From Artemia franciscana (Eukaryota > Arthropoda > Branchiopoda > Anostraca > Artemiidae), in assembly GCF_032884065.1 (NCBI RefSeq), contig NC_088873.1, forward strand, positions 37,869,823 through 37,933,822: a stretch of DNA of 64,000 bases, read 5' to 3'. Below, one piece after another: positions 24,500 through 36,780 of this stretch. The position numbers and the translations under genes were made by a program. Under the pieces are notes generated by a model. That model ran no database searches, was not told the origin of the DNA, and was given only the letters and a program-made list of their open reading frames with translations. Positions within the stretch are counted from its first letter, which is position 1. Every line of letters begins with the position of its first letter.

Positions 24500-26525
24500 T
24501 TCGGAACATCACTCTTCCCGAGGACGATGATATTTTCAGTTTTATTACATAGTTAAAAATCATGAATATTCTTAGACAGCAAAATTTGTAGCTCCACAAT
24601 GTAGGGTAACAACCGTGTTTATTTCAATCACCCTAGAATAATCTTATAGTAGTTGTGTATTACCCTGACGTAAGGATATTTAGCTCAATGTTTGGAAAAC
24701 CTAATTTCTCTTGAAAAATACATAGGGACAGTGAATAACTTCGAAAAAAACTTATCTTTGAGTCTTTTTTTTACAATTCTATTATATATCTCTGTAGGGT
24801 AAAATAGATTTGGTGCAAAAACACACCAATTGATAAACTAATATGGGGGTGTTTGGTATTTTCTCTTCACCTTGAGTCACAACTGAGTAGCTATAAAAAC
24901 GTTCAAATTATTAAGTTTTTTTTTTTGTACATGTTCATCCTAATACCTTAACGATACCAAATAACATTGTTCCAAGTTATGTTTGTGTGTTTCTTCTTGT
25001 GGGCAGAATATAATTTACACCTCAAGATATTTATTGATTTATTCCTCAGGAGAGAGAGGGACAATAGAATGCTCATATAACCAACTATGTTCATTCCTCC
25101 CATGAGAAATGTCAATCCTCTTAGGTTATCCAGGAGTGTCTTAACATAAGTATATTTTAGCTAGAAACTGTTGGGTCATGTAATATATTATGTATATATC
25201 CAAAGCTAGAGTCTAGTATTATTCTAGTTAGAATATAAATCTAGGTTACATAATATATAAAGATTGTGAAAAGAATATAAAGGTTATATGATATAAAGTT
25301 AGATTGAATAATACAAATTAGGATCTACTTTGGATTCACCCAACCCTTCGTCATTTATGTGAGAATAAACTCCTAGCTGAAGGGTGTGGGAAATTGTTGT
25401 TTGTGGCTAAATCACCAACGCCATCAAGAATTTGGTAGTTAGCTTAGCTCAGAACTACTGCATACTTGTCTTTCCAAGCACTGTAAAGTCCTTGAGAGGG
25501 TAAATAGAATAGAATTCTGCCCCCGGGAGGCAGAATATGGAGAGGGGTTTAAAAATATGAAATAATAATCAATTACAGAGAAAAACAGCTTTAATCATCT
25601 TGTTTTGTTAATACTACTAGCCTATTACTAAGTCAAGGAAATGCAAATATGCATATAAGAAATTCAAAGGCTTTAATTGTCAACTATTTTCTTAATACTC
25701 AAATATTTATTTGCCAATAGTCAACTGTTGACTATTGTCGGCAGTCGTGCAAAAGTGCGACAGTAATAGTGGTGTGCCAGTAACCCCTAAGTGTATCGAA
25801 AAATTACGAACCATCTGGTAGATGTTCTACAGAGGAATTATCTAAGGATAGTTGTAGTTATTCGTTTGAGCCACACTTTAATCAAATCATGAGCTCTACA
25901 AACATTTTGCTCGATCTCGCTGGATAGGTTAATCCAAATTTTCCCAGAATTTCTGGGCATTTCTTGTTCAAATTATCAAATATAGTTCGTTATTTTTATT
26001 CCCCCCCCCCAAAAAAAAAATAAGTTGGTTTCCTTTTTTTGGGTGAAGGATAGGCTCCTATAAATGGTGCATTTTGGCGAGGCAGCTGGGGCGAAATAAA
26101 AACAGGAGCCTCCTCAAATAGGGGTGTACAGGGGGAATAAAAAAAATTATCAAGAAGTATGAATGCCATGATTTGGATTAGTGAAGTTGCGAATAGTGTG
26201 GGGTAAATAAAACTATGTGCAGTTCTGTTGGGTCACTGCCATGCTGTTAGTGTTAATGGTGCAGCTCTGGTTGTTCAAAGTAATTTGTTTTTTAGACTAA
26301 ACATTTTAATTTCTTTTCAATATTTTGGATGTGTACTATGATTTACGATTGAGTTTAATGGTTTTTCCCTATCTCTGAGAACCTTTTAGTGTAAAATAGT
26401 TTATCTAGTCAAAACTTTGCAATTTTATCGGAAAAAAGATTTCTTAACGTCCCCCCTCCTTGTTAAAAAATACTTTGAGGAAATTATATTATTGTCATCA
26501 AGGTCATAATGTGTTGATTGGTTTA
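24500..26525. other. EBP2 intron 5, remaining part
   Basis: No exon recognised. It contains a C10-A10 junction at 26001-26020. Confidence 0.4.
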
Positions 26526-26532
26526 TTTTCAG

Positions 26533-26740
26533 GCATAAGGCTGTTGGAAAAGATGCTAAGTATGGTTTTGGAGGGAAAAAGAGGGGCAAAAAAAGGAATG
26601 GTAGTGAGTTCAAAGGAGTAAATGCTGGTGCGAACAAATTTGGAGGAAATACTGGCGGTAAAAAATTCGGAGGAAAGACTGGAGGTAAACGATTTGGAGG
26701 AAAGGGAAAACAAGGAAGCAAAAAAGGAAGGAAGAAATAA
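26533..26740 (+). CDS. EBNA1BP2: EBP2 homologue, exon 6 and stop (residues 244-312)
   Basis: The terminal exon after gtttattttcag; its first base completes a glycine codon begun in exon 5. It encodes KDAKYGFGGKKRGKK, the conserved C-terminal YGFGGKK block of EBP2, and then a glycine/lysine tail with three near-repeats of nine residues (KFGGNTGGK, KFGGKTGGK, RFGGKG) at residues 279-302, ending KKGRKK. The very basic tail fits nucleolar localisation and rRNA contact. The FGG repeats look lineage-specific. The stop is TAA at 26738-26740. Confidence 0.94.
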
Positions 26741-26756
26741 TGTTTTTTTTTTAAGA

Positions 26757-26762
26757 AATAAA
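26757..26762 (+). promoter_or_regulatory. Polyadenylation signal for EBP2
   Basis: AATAAA 17 bases after the stop codon. A T-rich stretch follows. The 3' UTR would be very short. Confidence 0.7.
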
Positions 26763-27299
26763 ATTTCTATTTTAGATCGTCTTTGTTTGACAATAGAAAA
26801 TAGGAAAAGACTATGGTTAAATTCATGTTTCGATTAATACATAGCTCGTTATTCAAAAATGTATAGGTGACAGGACGTTTTTTTCAACCCATTTCCTTAA
26901 ATTCAGCACGTTTGGATCAATGGATTTTTTTTCTGCTTATCAATATACTTAGAATTTTCCAGAAGCAATTTAAACCCTTTTCTCGCGTGCAAGAATCTTT
27001 TTCTGCTTATGATTAGGATTTTTTATCGAAGTGATTTAAGCCCTTTTCTCACGTACAAGAATAGTGGTAGTATCGGTAATGGTGGTACTACTAATGTTCA
27101 AAAACCAGTTACAGCTAAATTTTGGGATTGATCTGTTTTGTTTTTTTTTTCATTTTTGGCCCTGTCTTATTGACTGATGGCAGCTTTGTAATGTGTTGAT
27201 TTTCTAGTGTTCACATTTGAATCGGCTGCTTCTAATTTATTGAGACTGCAGCTTTCCAGGAAAAGATAGCTGGGAATATACAACCATAGATGTGGGAAA

Positions 27300-27660
27300 A
27301 CCTGTAGGTTTTCCCATAGTACCGATTGGTATTGGGGCTAGGATTTTTTTCTAGCTTCCCTGTGGTACCGATTGGTTCTTCGCGTGTCGTCGAGCAAAAA
27401 TAAGCAGGGAATTTTGAAAGGGGAAAGCATGTCATGTGTTAAGCACGCACGATATTTGGTGGTTCTTGTTCAGAACCAACAGGTCAAGTCATACTTTATA
27501 AAGCTAGCTAAAAACAAAGAAAAATCTTGGAAAGGAAGTTTTTTCTTAGTTTTCCACTAAACTTTGGGAACGGAAAGCACGCAGAGGGATATGTTATCTG
27601 TGCTTTTTAGGAAGCATCTGTCGTTTGAACACTTCTGCTATCGTACCGACCGGTTTTCCC
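27300..27660. repeat. Recurring gtaccgattggt-like motif
   Basis: Three occurrences of (g)taccga.(t/c)ggt next to ttttccca or ttccctg segments at about 27310-27335, 27355-27378 and 27640-27664, the first two 36 bases apart. Otherwise this intergenic DNA (26760-28260) shows nothing coding. Confidence 0.45.
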
Positions 27661-28267
27661 ATGCGTCTGAATCAACCATGGCTGTGCAACATCTATTGTG
27701 GTCAGATTTTCCCGTAAACCTGGAATCCTTCTAGTTTTTAGAACGACCTAAGTAACAAAAACTCTGGGTTCTAATTTTTTCCTATCTCTATACATACAAG
27801 TTAAGAACAATTTTTGGCCAAAACTTCCCCAGAAAGGCCTTTAAAGTTAGATGTAAATGTTAGTGGTGTCTGGAAGTATCTAATGATAGTACTATGACCA
27901 ATATTTGACTATATATGCGTAAAAATTAGTTTACAGTTAGATTCTTTAAAGTCAGTGTTTCAGAAAGGAGGGCTTCTTTCCACCTATTCCTTAATGTAAT
28001 TATGCGAACATTTGGAGAAGGAATCTAGAACAGGTAAGGTTTTCATTGAAAGATGTGGTCTTGATTGTAGACAAACTGAAAAAAAAGGAATTTTGCCCAA
28101 AAAAGAGCCTTTAGTGGTTGCATCACCCAAACGAGGCTGGCAAGTATTTTCTTGACGCTTTAATTAGTCATATTGAAGATAAAATTTCTAAGCAAATTAG
28201 TTTTTGTTTTCAATGTATTTAATACCACAAGTCATGTACTTAGGTAATGTGGGTCATATTATGCAAA

Positions 28268-28735
28268 AATAATTTATCGGTACTTGTGTTCTATTCAGAA
28301 CACACACAATAAGTGAAGTTAGGCTCTTTCGTGTAAAGCTGATGAAATAGAACAATATATTGTGTCCATGTGTCCAATATGTTGTGTTCATTGACACACT
28401 GTTTTGTTGTGGGCAACAACTCCTTATCCTGGAAAAATGTACTTGCCTCTTTTTCAGTCTTTGGCAAATCCCAAATCTTCATTTCAAAATCCATGTTCAA
28501 ACACTATCTTCTATCACTATGCTTAGCAAACTAAATTGAGTTTTTATCTTTGTGGCTATGAAACCGCATTTTCTTAGCAGAATTCTTGAGTGTGTTCTGA
28601 ATTGAACTGAATCAATTGAATAATGAACAACTACCAAATATTAATTAAAATATACCTGCATCGTAGTTTGTTTCACGAAAGAACCTAACTTTACTTATTG
28701 AGTGTGCTCTGAATAATACACAAGTACCAAATTGT
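28268..28735 (-). mobile_element. TIR element with possible ISXO2/Merlin-like N-terminal frame
   Basis: Terminal inverted repeats of about 60 bp (28268-28328 and 28673-28735) pair around a ~345 bp interior. On the minus strand a frame at 28291-28500 reads IWDLPKTEKEASTFFQDKEL with a following LLP...C motif. A short helix plus LLP..(K)C is how the zinc-ribbon N-terminus of ISXO2/IS1595-type (Merlin) transposases begins. No DDE domain follows, so it would be a non-autonomous derivative. The family assignment is inference; the TIRs are seen directly. Confidence 0.55.
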
Positions 28736-29170
28736 CTTATTTTCTCTAATTAATATGTATTATTCCTATATATTTAGAGACATTAAAAGATCTTAGCGGT
28801 AAACCAAAACGACTGGACTTGTAAATCCAACTTGAGAAAGTGGCGTCTCTTGATCTCCCTTGTGCATATTTGTCATATTTGTCAAAAATGTCTTTGAGCA
28901 TTCGTTTTTGCATAGATGTGTCAACAATTCGCATTACCACCCTATGTGAAGATAGCACTTGATAAGATCCTAATTTTTGTGTCTGTATCACAATCATTGT
29001 TGAAACATTGCTGTTTTTGCCATCTATGTTTCATGTTTTTGATTCTTTATGAAGAATTCGATTGAAGATTCTTGAATTGTCAGGCAGTAACTGTTTATTG
29101 GCTGAAGGGCGTAGTGCATTTTTAGGGTGGTAAAACAGCAACCAATTTTCAGCAATTCAATAGCTATTTG

Positions 29171-30641
29171 TGTTGCGAGAGCAACACTTTGGTTTTGTCC
29201 CGTTTTTTTTTTCTATGTGTCCGATCTCAGCTTATTCCTGGAAACTGGTAAGGGTCTAACCTTTGTGGTTTTTACGAAAAGTGTGGGCCTCAGGCCGGTG
29301 AATATGACATTACATTTTGGAAAACTCTGCAGAACTCTTGCCTGGGGCCAAAAAGGATGGTTTTTGCTTGTCCACGAGCCAGAGCCTATGGTGTGCGAAG
29401 TGAAGTGGAGTTATATAACCTATGTCAGAGAGGAGTATCTCAAGTTGTGCAGCCAAGCTTTCGTTTCATCAAAGCATGTTTCTGCTTTCGAGTGGAAAGC
29501 TCCGTTCCAGCAGGCAAGCAGGCAGGCACTACTTTCAAATTGAAGATGGACTAAAATCTATAAGTGTTAAATATATGCGGCAGTTACCCGGCCCCACAGC
29601 CAATATATCTTCTTTGAGTGATAAACAGAAAAATTTACAGAAGCAAAAATGTGGCATTTTCCCATGGGTCTGAAAGTGCTGCCATCTATTGTTTCTATCC
29701 ATTTCTGTTCGTGATTTCAGCTGAGTTTATCATTCGGTTTTTCGGACTTAGGATTGCGGTGGAGAAGTGGTATCAGATGTGCCTAATAAACTTTAAAAGT
29801 TCTCTCATTGCTAAAGAAATTGGAGCTTATCCTTTGCTCCTTTCTAAGTGGTGACGTTAGAAAGTTGGCCTACAGCAAAAAAATTCTACATTTAAACTAA
29901 GACAGATAGAATTTTTTTTCGCGGCAATCGATAGCTCTTTATGAGCTGATCAAAGTATAATACATCCATTTTTTGGTACAAAAATTCCTTCATGAGGTAT
30001 ACCAGTTTGAAAGTTGTAAGGGGTTGACAACTTCAGTAGTAAGGTACACACTGAAACGAAATCTAGGCCGATACAAATTGTGAGACACATAGAGGACTTG
30101 TAAGCAACAGTTGGCTGTTAGGTAATATTCACCTTAGGCAATGAGGGTTAGCAATTTTCGCTACTTGGTGTATCTATTATTTGTTTCCAGTGTATTTGAT
30201 GGTAAAACCAATTTGGTTCCAGTAGTAAGACATGTAGGGGACTTGTAAGTAATAATCTACTGTTAGGCTACAATCAACTTCAGCGATGAGGGGTTTTCAA
30301 CTATACTAGTTTGTGTACCCATTTATTCGTTTCCGGTGAACTTGATGCCTATCACGGGAGAGGGACTTATAAGTAAGAATCGGTTCACTTTGGGCGAGGT
30401 ATTTTGATCTTGAGAAGTTAGGGATAGCTTTATAATACCAACTAGATTATATAAGATATTGTTCCGAGTTTTCATCCGTCACGATGTCTACGATTGAAAA
30501 GGATAAAAATCAACTGGCTGCAAAGTCAATTTAGTCCCTTCTTTCGATACTATTTTGATGTTGTTTTTTCAACGCTGAGGAATAGCCTTTGATCATGTGA
30601 TTATTGATCGATAGCGAAGAAACAAAACCAAAGTGTTGCTT
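29171..30641. mobile_element. DNA transposon remnant with ~29-bp TIRs, non-autonomous
   Basis: 29171-29199 (gttgcgagagcaacactttg...) is the inverted partner of 30613-30641 with one or two mismatches. The interior has no recognisable transposase; the open frame at 29127-29543 matches nothing I know and starts outside the element. 30000-30370 contains two ~170 bp tandem units, each with a gacttgtaag.aa core. The right end abuts a cluster of hairpins. Confidence 0.6.
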
Positions 30642-30709
30642 TCGCAATACTTTAGCCGGCGAAGCCGGACAAAGGTTGCCGCAACACTTCACGTTGCCCG
30701 GGCAACGTA
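30637..30709. other. Cluster of four small perfect hairpins
   Basis: Four consecutive inverted repeats: ttgc/gcaa (30637-30648), ccggc-gaa-gccgg (30657-30669), gttgc-c-gcaac (30676-30686) and an 18-base perfect palindrome centred in gttgcccgggcaac (30692-30709). The stretch is far more GC-rich than its surroundings. It may be the subterminal region of the adjacent transposon. Confidence 0.7.
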
Positions 30710-30999
30710 GGTCTAGTTTATTAAGTAGTTTTAAAACTTTGCTCGTTTAAGTATCAAATTTGCTCTTTATTTTGAGCAGGAAAATTGTTTCCGCCGTGAT
30801 GATGCCATATGATACGGATAAGTTAATAATTCTAACTTTATATTTTGAATACTTTCAAATTGAAAATATGGTCGCTATTTAAATGTTGAGAATACGACAA
30901 AATTTTGACCTATCCTGTATCTTTACTTATACAGTACTATTGCGCTGCCTATGGATTTTGTCTCACCTTTTTATGGCCCACTGATATCTATGCTATTTA

Positions 31000-32209
31000 T
31001 TAATATAATTCGGCGACATATGAGGGCAAAAAATCTTTCTCAGTAAAGGTGTCAGGATTGAAAGGTCAAATACCAGATTTGGCAAACCCACTCTGGATAT
31101 TGGAAGGGGTGAAAGCACACGGGAAGGATGTACCAACCAATCCAGCTATATCGTAGATGGTAACTGTTTTTCCCGGATCGTTTAGCATCCAATTATCCAT
31201 TGGCCTGTTGTACTTAGGTTTGAATGGGGAAAAAATGTTGACCTCTAGTGGTTGTATCCTGTGGCTACTATGAGGGGGAACGGTAAGAAGGACAATGCCA
31301 TTTGCCTTGGCTATGTTCACAGCATTTAGCGAAATATGCAACTCATGATTATCCAGGATCAGCAACTTCTTTTGCTCAGACGAGGCACGTGAATGCTTCA
31401 CAAAATGCTGCAAGTACTCGCAGAACAAATCTTGTGATATCCATCCAGATGGGTTCACTCCAGCAGCTGACCCATCGGGACTCCACAAAATCTCCACTTG
31501 CATAAACTGTTCCAATCATCGTAACTAGAGTGCCTTTTCTGGCTGAAGTAACCTTGCCAACTATTTTTCTACCTTTCTCTCCAATGACTTTAGGGGGCTT
31601 ATGGACATGTGTCACACCCGTTTCGTCTACATTATAGACATCAGATGCAGTGAAGTTTTTTTTTTTCAAGAACAGAGTGCAAATTTCCAAAAAACTCGTT
31701 CACATTGTACGAGTTAAAGCTGGTTGCCCGACTGAGGCTGGTTGCCTCTTATTTCCTCAGCGATAATGTCAGGTTTCACGATCAAAACTGATACATCCAT
31801 TCTTTTCCAGCCTTTCCATTGTCAATCCATGCCCAAGGCACTTTTTTGCTGTTTGCCAAAGCATATTGATAAGCAAGTTTTCTTGCTTCTGGTTCAGTCA
31901 GACCATAGCACATGTTCGAAGCCATAATCAAGTAAATGGTCAAAGCGGCTTCTTCATTAGGAGAAAAAACGGCGACAAAGCCATGCTTTCTCGACAGGCA
32001 GGCCGAAAGTTTCTGATTATCGCTCAAGTTCTTATAGTCAGGCATAGTAATGTTCCTCTGGGAATGTCAAACATAGCAGCAACCTTCTGGACACTATGGC
32101 CTTCATCCACTTTATTAAGGGCTTGTTGAGTACTTTCTTCCAATTCAGCTCTCTGCTCTACAGCGTCCTTTCTATGCACTTCCATCTGACTTCTAGGGGC
32201 CCTTGGCAT
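31000..32209 (-). mobile_element. pogo/Tigger-type transposase gene, broken
   Basis: Read right to left, pieces of one DDE_1-family transposase appear in order. A pipsqueak-type helix-turn-helix (QALNKVDEGHSVQKVAAMFD) lies near 32060-32150. A CENP-B-like second DNA-binding region (PNEEAALTIYLIMAS, then GLTEPEARKLAYQYA) lies near 31830-31970. The catalytic domain has its first Asp in VDETGVTHV (near 31610), its second in LILDNHE (near 31350), and a third acidic position as Glu in QPLEVNIF (near 31230). A FAKSGI..PFNPDTFTEKDFL C-terminus reaches 31000. The reading frame shifts at least twice (near 31780 and 31490), and a stop replaces the usual Trp of GIWPFN near 31064. Part of the domain between the first and second Asp is shortened. 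TIRs were not identified. Confidence 0.85.
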
Positions 32210-32639
32210 TTAGGGACTATTACTGATCTTTCCCTGCAAAAAATATTAGATTGAGAAGTGCACCAGTTTTCACAAGCAGTTACTTGAAAAATTCTAAGGT
32301 ACACAGTGAACCAGAGGCCCACTATGTACCAGTTTATACTGGCTCAGTATGCACAACCCGCCCTCTAGTCACCATAAACCAAAATTTAATGAAACAGGTG
32401 TGCTTAAAAAATAAACGATGGCGCTACTTACAATGTTTTATCATCAAAGATTCAAACAAGCCAATAAGCACTTTTCTAAGGTCATTCAGCACAGAGATAC
32501 ATGGAAAAGTATGGGCACAAAATATTTTTCTGGGGTGTAGCAAAAACTTTCAAGAGATTGTAACATATCTTCAAAAGCGGATAAGGAAGTCGGCCACCTT
32601 GTAAACTATATCATATGGCTCAGGGAATTTGTTTCCACT

Positions 32640-34480
32640 TAAATAGATGACAGTTTAAGTTCAATGACCCATTATGTATCTAATCCCAGCATGGACCACT
32701 TACCCCTATAAGTTTAGTGCTCATAAGACAACAATTTGGCTCAGAGTCAAAATCCATTCAATATTATGAGCAAACGAAAAGCACGATGGGGCTATTTGAA
32801 AAGACCTTGGTTCAATTATGAGATTGAGCACCTTGTGCTGGGCGTGGGGGTTGAAAAAAGTGGACGGGGATATGTAGTCTGGCATTAGTAGTGAATCTGG
32901 CTGAAAACAGCCGAGTGTATATGAAATTCACCTTTGTCCACCCTAAAGCTTGTATACGCTATACTACTCTCGTCTCCAGCAGCTCATTACTGACAATATT
33001 AGTAAAAGCCAAGCACAAGAATTTGTATTTATAATTGTTTTTATATTTCTTGTTTATAATGTATGCGTAATGTTTTTAGATTCACCAAGTAGCGTGTTTG
33101 TTAAATAGGTACTTTTCTTCACTACTGCGTGAATAGCACCTACTTCAATAGCACCCCCTCTTGTCCCCCAATAAAAATACTGTAGTTACGCCCCTGCATA
33201 GCCTACAAGAATAAGACCTTTGCTAAAGCTATTCTATTAACAGAATCGAACACTTCCTCATAATAAAAAAAACTGGGGAACAAAGGTATTTGATAACTCA
33301 GTCACTTCTTGATTATTAATCTAAAAGTGAAAAGTTGGTCGAAACACCCTCTCCAATTTCAAAAACCACACTGTCCTTCTCTTTAGACTTTATGTACGGC
33401 ATCACTGAGTCTAAATATTATTATCATAATATGTAATTTACTTCCTACAAATCAGCTATAGGCTCTACAATTACCACACCCATCCTTATCAACTTTCTTA
33501 TAGAGAGGTATAATAGGGTTTTTATTTGGCGTTTTTGGGAAAGACTGGAAGTTAAATAAACAATGTATGTGAGTGAAACAATTTCCTAGAAGTTTATCTA
33601 TTTGTGAGTTATTCTCATCATTGCGTCATAGCTGCAACTCTTTGCAATTATTTTAACATCAGTAAAATATTGCTCAATGGTTTCAAACTCTTTTTTTTCT
33701 GCTTTTAGAGTTAGTAGGATTCGAAGATTAAATTTGAAGAAGGCTAAATATGTTGTTTGAACATTTCCTGGTTTTCGCTAGGGATGTTTTTACTTCCTTC
33801 CAGGATGAAAAAGGTGCTAAAGATGTCCTTATTTTTTCTCTTAACCATATGAGGAGGTAAGAATACTTCACCGCGTCAGATTTCCCCGACAAAGGGCTGT
33901 CTACAATATTCGTAGAATTGAAACACGGCTTACGGTCAGATTAAGAAATAGGTAGCGCAAAACAAGCAGAAAATTTAAATTTAGAGGCACGCCCTAGAGC
34001 TAGAATACAGCAATTTAAAACTCCAGTGGTGTCTTTTAAAGGGTAAAAATTGCAGCGTATCAGTAATTGAAATTGTTGGCCGCTTGGATTAAATGCAGAA
34101 CATTGACTTGTTACAGACTGAAAAGTTGGGTCCTGTACAAATGGAATTTGTACAAGACCCATTTTATGGAATTTATTGCCATTTCATTTAAGGAGTTGTT
34201 CCTTTCCAAGCAATTAAGCATGGTTGATGACATTTTTAGGACCAAATAAAGGCTAGGATTAACATGTTTGAAATTGGGCTAGGCCCAGTTTATTCCCTTC
34301 CCCTCATCAATGCAATGAATAGCTATTTTCTAATTTCCTTGAGAAAGGGGGCACTTGTTTAGGTGTAAGCTCATAATTAGAGCTGTTGAGAAGGAGACAT
34401 GTTAATTAAAACCAATCTTACTGTATAGTAGGCTATACTGAACAATTGTAGGCCTAACTGATACATTTGGACTACAATTG
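32640..34480. other. Intergenic, nothing recognised
   Basis: A tagttacgcccctg end near 33182-33195 resembles one terminus of the CAG..GGCG hAT-like MITEs, but I could not find the other end. No gene was seen. Confidence 0.35.
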
Positions 34481-34486
34481 TACTAT

Positions 34487-34680
34487 GCTTTAATCTCAAG
34501 CTCCCCTCCTATGTGCAAATATATAGGCTAAATTATGTGTTTTCTTTCTTGATTTTGTCTATATTGATTCAATTTATGGGTACATGAATTGAAAATAAGA
34601 GTGATATATAACAAAATGCAAATGACATATTTAGTTTGGGCTTTATGTTTACACATTAAGGGTAGGAAGTAAAGTATAGC
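34487..34680. mobile_element. Fold-back element fragment (family of 2629-3248)
   Basis: Left and right pieces, containing atgtgcaaatatatagg and ttgggctttatgtttacaca, are inverted relative to each other. They match the innermost arm parts of copy 1 (gcacatcaggggg...taaagt.tagc). The outer arms are missing. Confidence 0.5.
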
Positions 34681-34914
34681 AGAATTGCAGTAATAATATG
34701 TTAACTACATTTACTCTACATATTATGAAGTAAGAATTGCTTTCATAACATGATGCCTTCTTAATAGGTCTAATTCTAGGCTTATGCCCTGGTTTAATGC
34801 TACCACTTTCCAGAAGGAAACATGGTAATAAAATAATTTTTAAGGTAAAATCTTGTTACTCAGTTGGTGCCTTATCTTGTACATATATCCTGATTAGTTT
34901 ACTTACTTACTTAG

Positions 34915-35560
34915 ACTTAGTTCCCCCCATGCTGGTTTGTGCATAAGGTGACAACAATACCTCTACATCATGACCTCTTAAGAGCTTGCAGCCACAGGTG
35001 AGACAAAGATGTGCCTTTCATAGTTGCTTCCCTCTCTGGACATCAGCCAATTGACACTTTTTGCTGGCCATGCCTTCTAATCTCAAGGAAAACCCAACAC
35101 CAAACATCATGAGGTAGCTAACCATTCCTCATATGGCCTCAATACTGCCATCTACTGCTTTGAATTCTCTTAACTATCAATGGCTGCTTTGTTTTTTCAC
35201 ATATGAAGATATTTATAATCCTATCAAACCTTTGGATGCCTAGAATATACCATAGTCTGACCTCTCATGACAAGTCTAGCATTAAGCTAGCATTTTGTGC
35301 ACAACTTTTTTTTTTTTTGTTACTGATTGCCAATCCAACTTGTTCAGCTGTGTTTGCAAGCTCTTTGATGTTCTGCTGCAAGTGTCCCCTTAGATAAGAA
35401 AGGAGTTAATGTCATCAGCAAAATCATCATCACCCTTGAAGATATGTGCCTCTCATTCAACTATATCCCTTGAACAAAGTGGTGTGTCCAGAGTGTATAG
35501 TCATTGAGGATCCCAAAGAGTACAGGAGAGAGGATACAGTCTTGTCATACACCATAGTAG
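34915..35560 (-). mobile_element. Decayed LINE reverse-transcriptase fragment
   Basis: On the minus strand, translated pieces include DCILSPVLFGILNDY (the conserved CxLSPxLF block) and, about 60 codons on, DDDFADDINS (the F/YADD catalytic motif, near 35405-35435). Downstream comes a KLDWQSVTKK-like segment. Several stops interrupt the frame. A (tact)n-like run at the 34905 end could be the 3' tail. The motif order is that of a non-LTR retrotransposon RT of the RTE/Jockey group; the clade is uncertain. Confidence 0.65.
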
Positions 35561-36780
35561 CTTTGGATCTATTCAGTCAGGTCTTCATTCTTGTTTTGTG
35601 CTGCACCCACCTGGTTATTATTTAAAGCAACACTTATATATGTTGAGTTATTATATAAAGCAACAATTATACTCTGGGCTAGGAAGCCTGCAGCCGCATA
35701 ATATTCTCCATAACAATTCCTTATGTACAGAATGTCTGTCCTTTGTTACTTTTGAGATAGTCCACAATCACATGTCTTTTAAAATGTTGTTCTAACTTTG
35801 AGAACCTGTATCCAAGTAGACATTGTTTTATATGATTAGGTTCAAGCTTTAAATGTGTGTCCAATATTTGGCTACACTCTTGTCTATCAGTATGTTCATA
35901 AGTGTGAGGGCTTTGACCAGATATTACAACTTTGGCCATATAAAAGGGTATCAAATTAGCAATGTAAAACCACCTGTTTTTTTGTTCTGGTATGTCTCCT
36001 TTTGGAGAGCTGCTATTTTGCAACTTTACCAATCTTTAGAATACAAAGCCATGCATTGTATCAAAGAACAGAAATATAATGAAAGTAGTCTAGTATTAGA
36101 AGTAAAACTGAATGAGGTAGATATTGAAAATCTGCTGAATACAACTTTGGTGCATATTAATAATAATAATAAATTATTGTTACCCTCTGTACACAACAAA
36201 ATCACCAAAGAGGAGTATAAGAACATGAAAAGAAACACAAAAAGGGCATAGACAAAAATCACACATGATTCTTGCCAACTTGAACTTTCAAGCACTCATT
36301 CAGCATCTAGTTCCAAAATGTGTGTAAGAGTATATGGACTACCTAATTAGTCCATTCACCTCTTTAACTCCACAAAAATGTCTTCAGATACAAATAGAAA
36401 TATCCTCCATACAGCTAACAATGGGTTCTCCTTATTAAATGACTTAATTCTGATGAAGTGCAATGCTTGGCACTTGATAGAATGCAAGTCTGTGGAAAAT
36501 TGATAATTCTCTTGCAGTGGTCAGCAAATCTACATGACAGTTTATCCATTTTTTGACAAATCTCAAATCAAATGTAACTATTACAAGTCCAAATGGGGAT
36601 ACTAAGAAAATACTTGCAGAACCTAAAAACAGTAATTGGATTTGCTTTTTATCAGATGCAGAGAACAATTTTCAAAAAGGTGTCAAAAACAACACATGAG
36701 GTGCAAAAATTCATTATATAGCTAACCTATAGGAAACTTTTGTATTGAGAGGTGCAAGGAATAAATTATTATTATCATTA

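Noticed and set aside
25168-25500. Possible solo LTR (starts tgttgggtca, has a TATA-like and an AATAAA-like stretch)
   Set aside because: I found no partner repeat, no clear end and no target duplication, so it is not called.
28746-28997. An 83-codon minus-strand frame
   Set aside because: Tempting amino-acid content, but no family recognised and no splice or repeat context to support it.
29127-29543. A 138-codon frame overlapping a TIR element
   Set aside because: It begins outside the element, crosses the TIR and has no recognisable domain. Probably chance.
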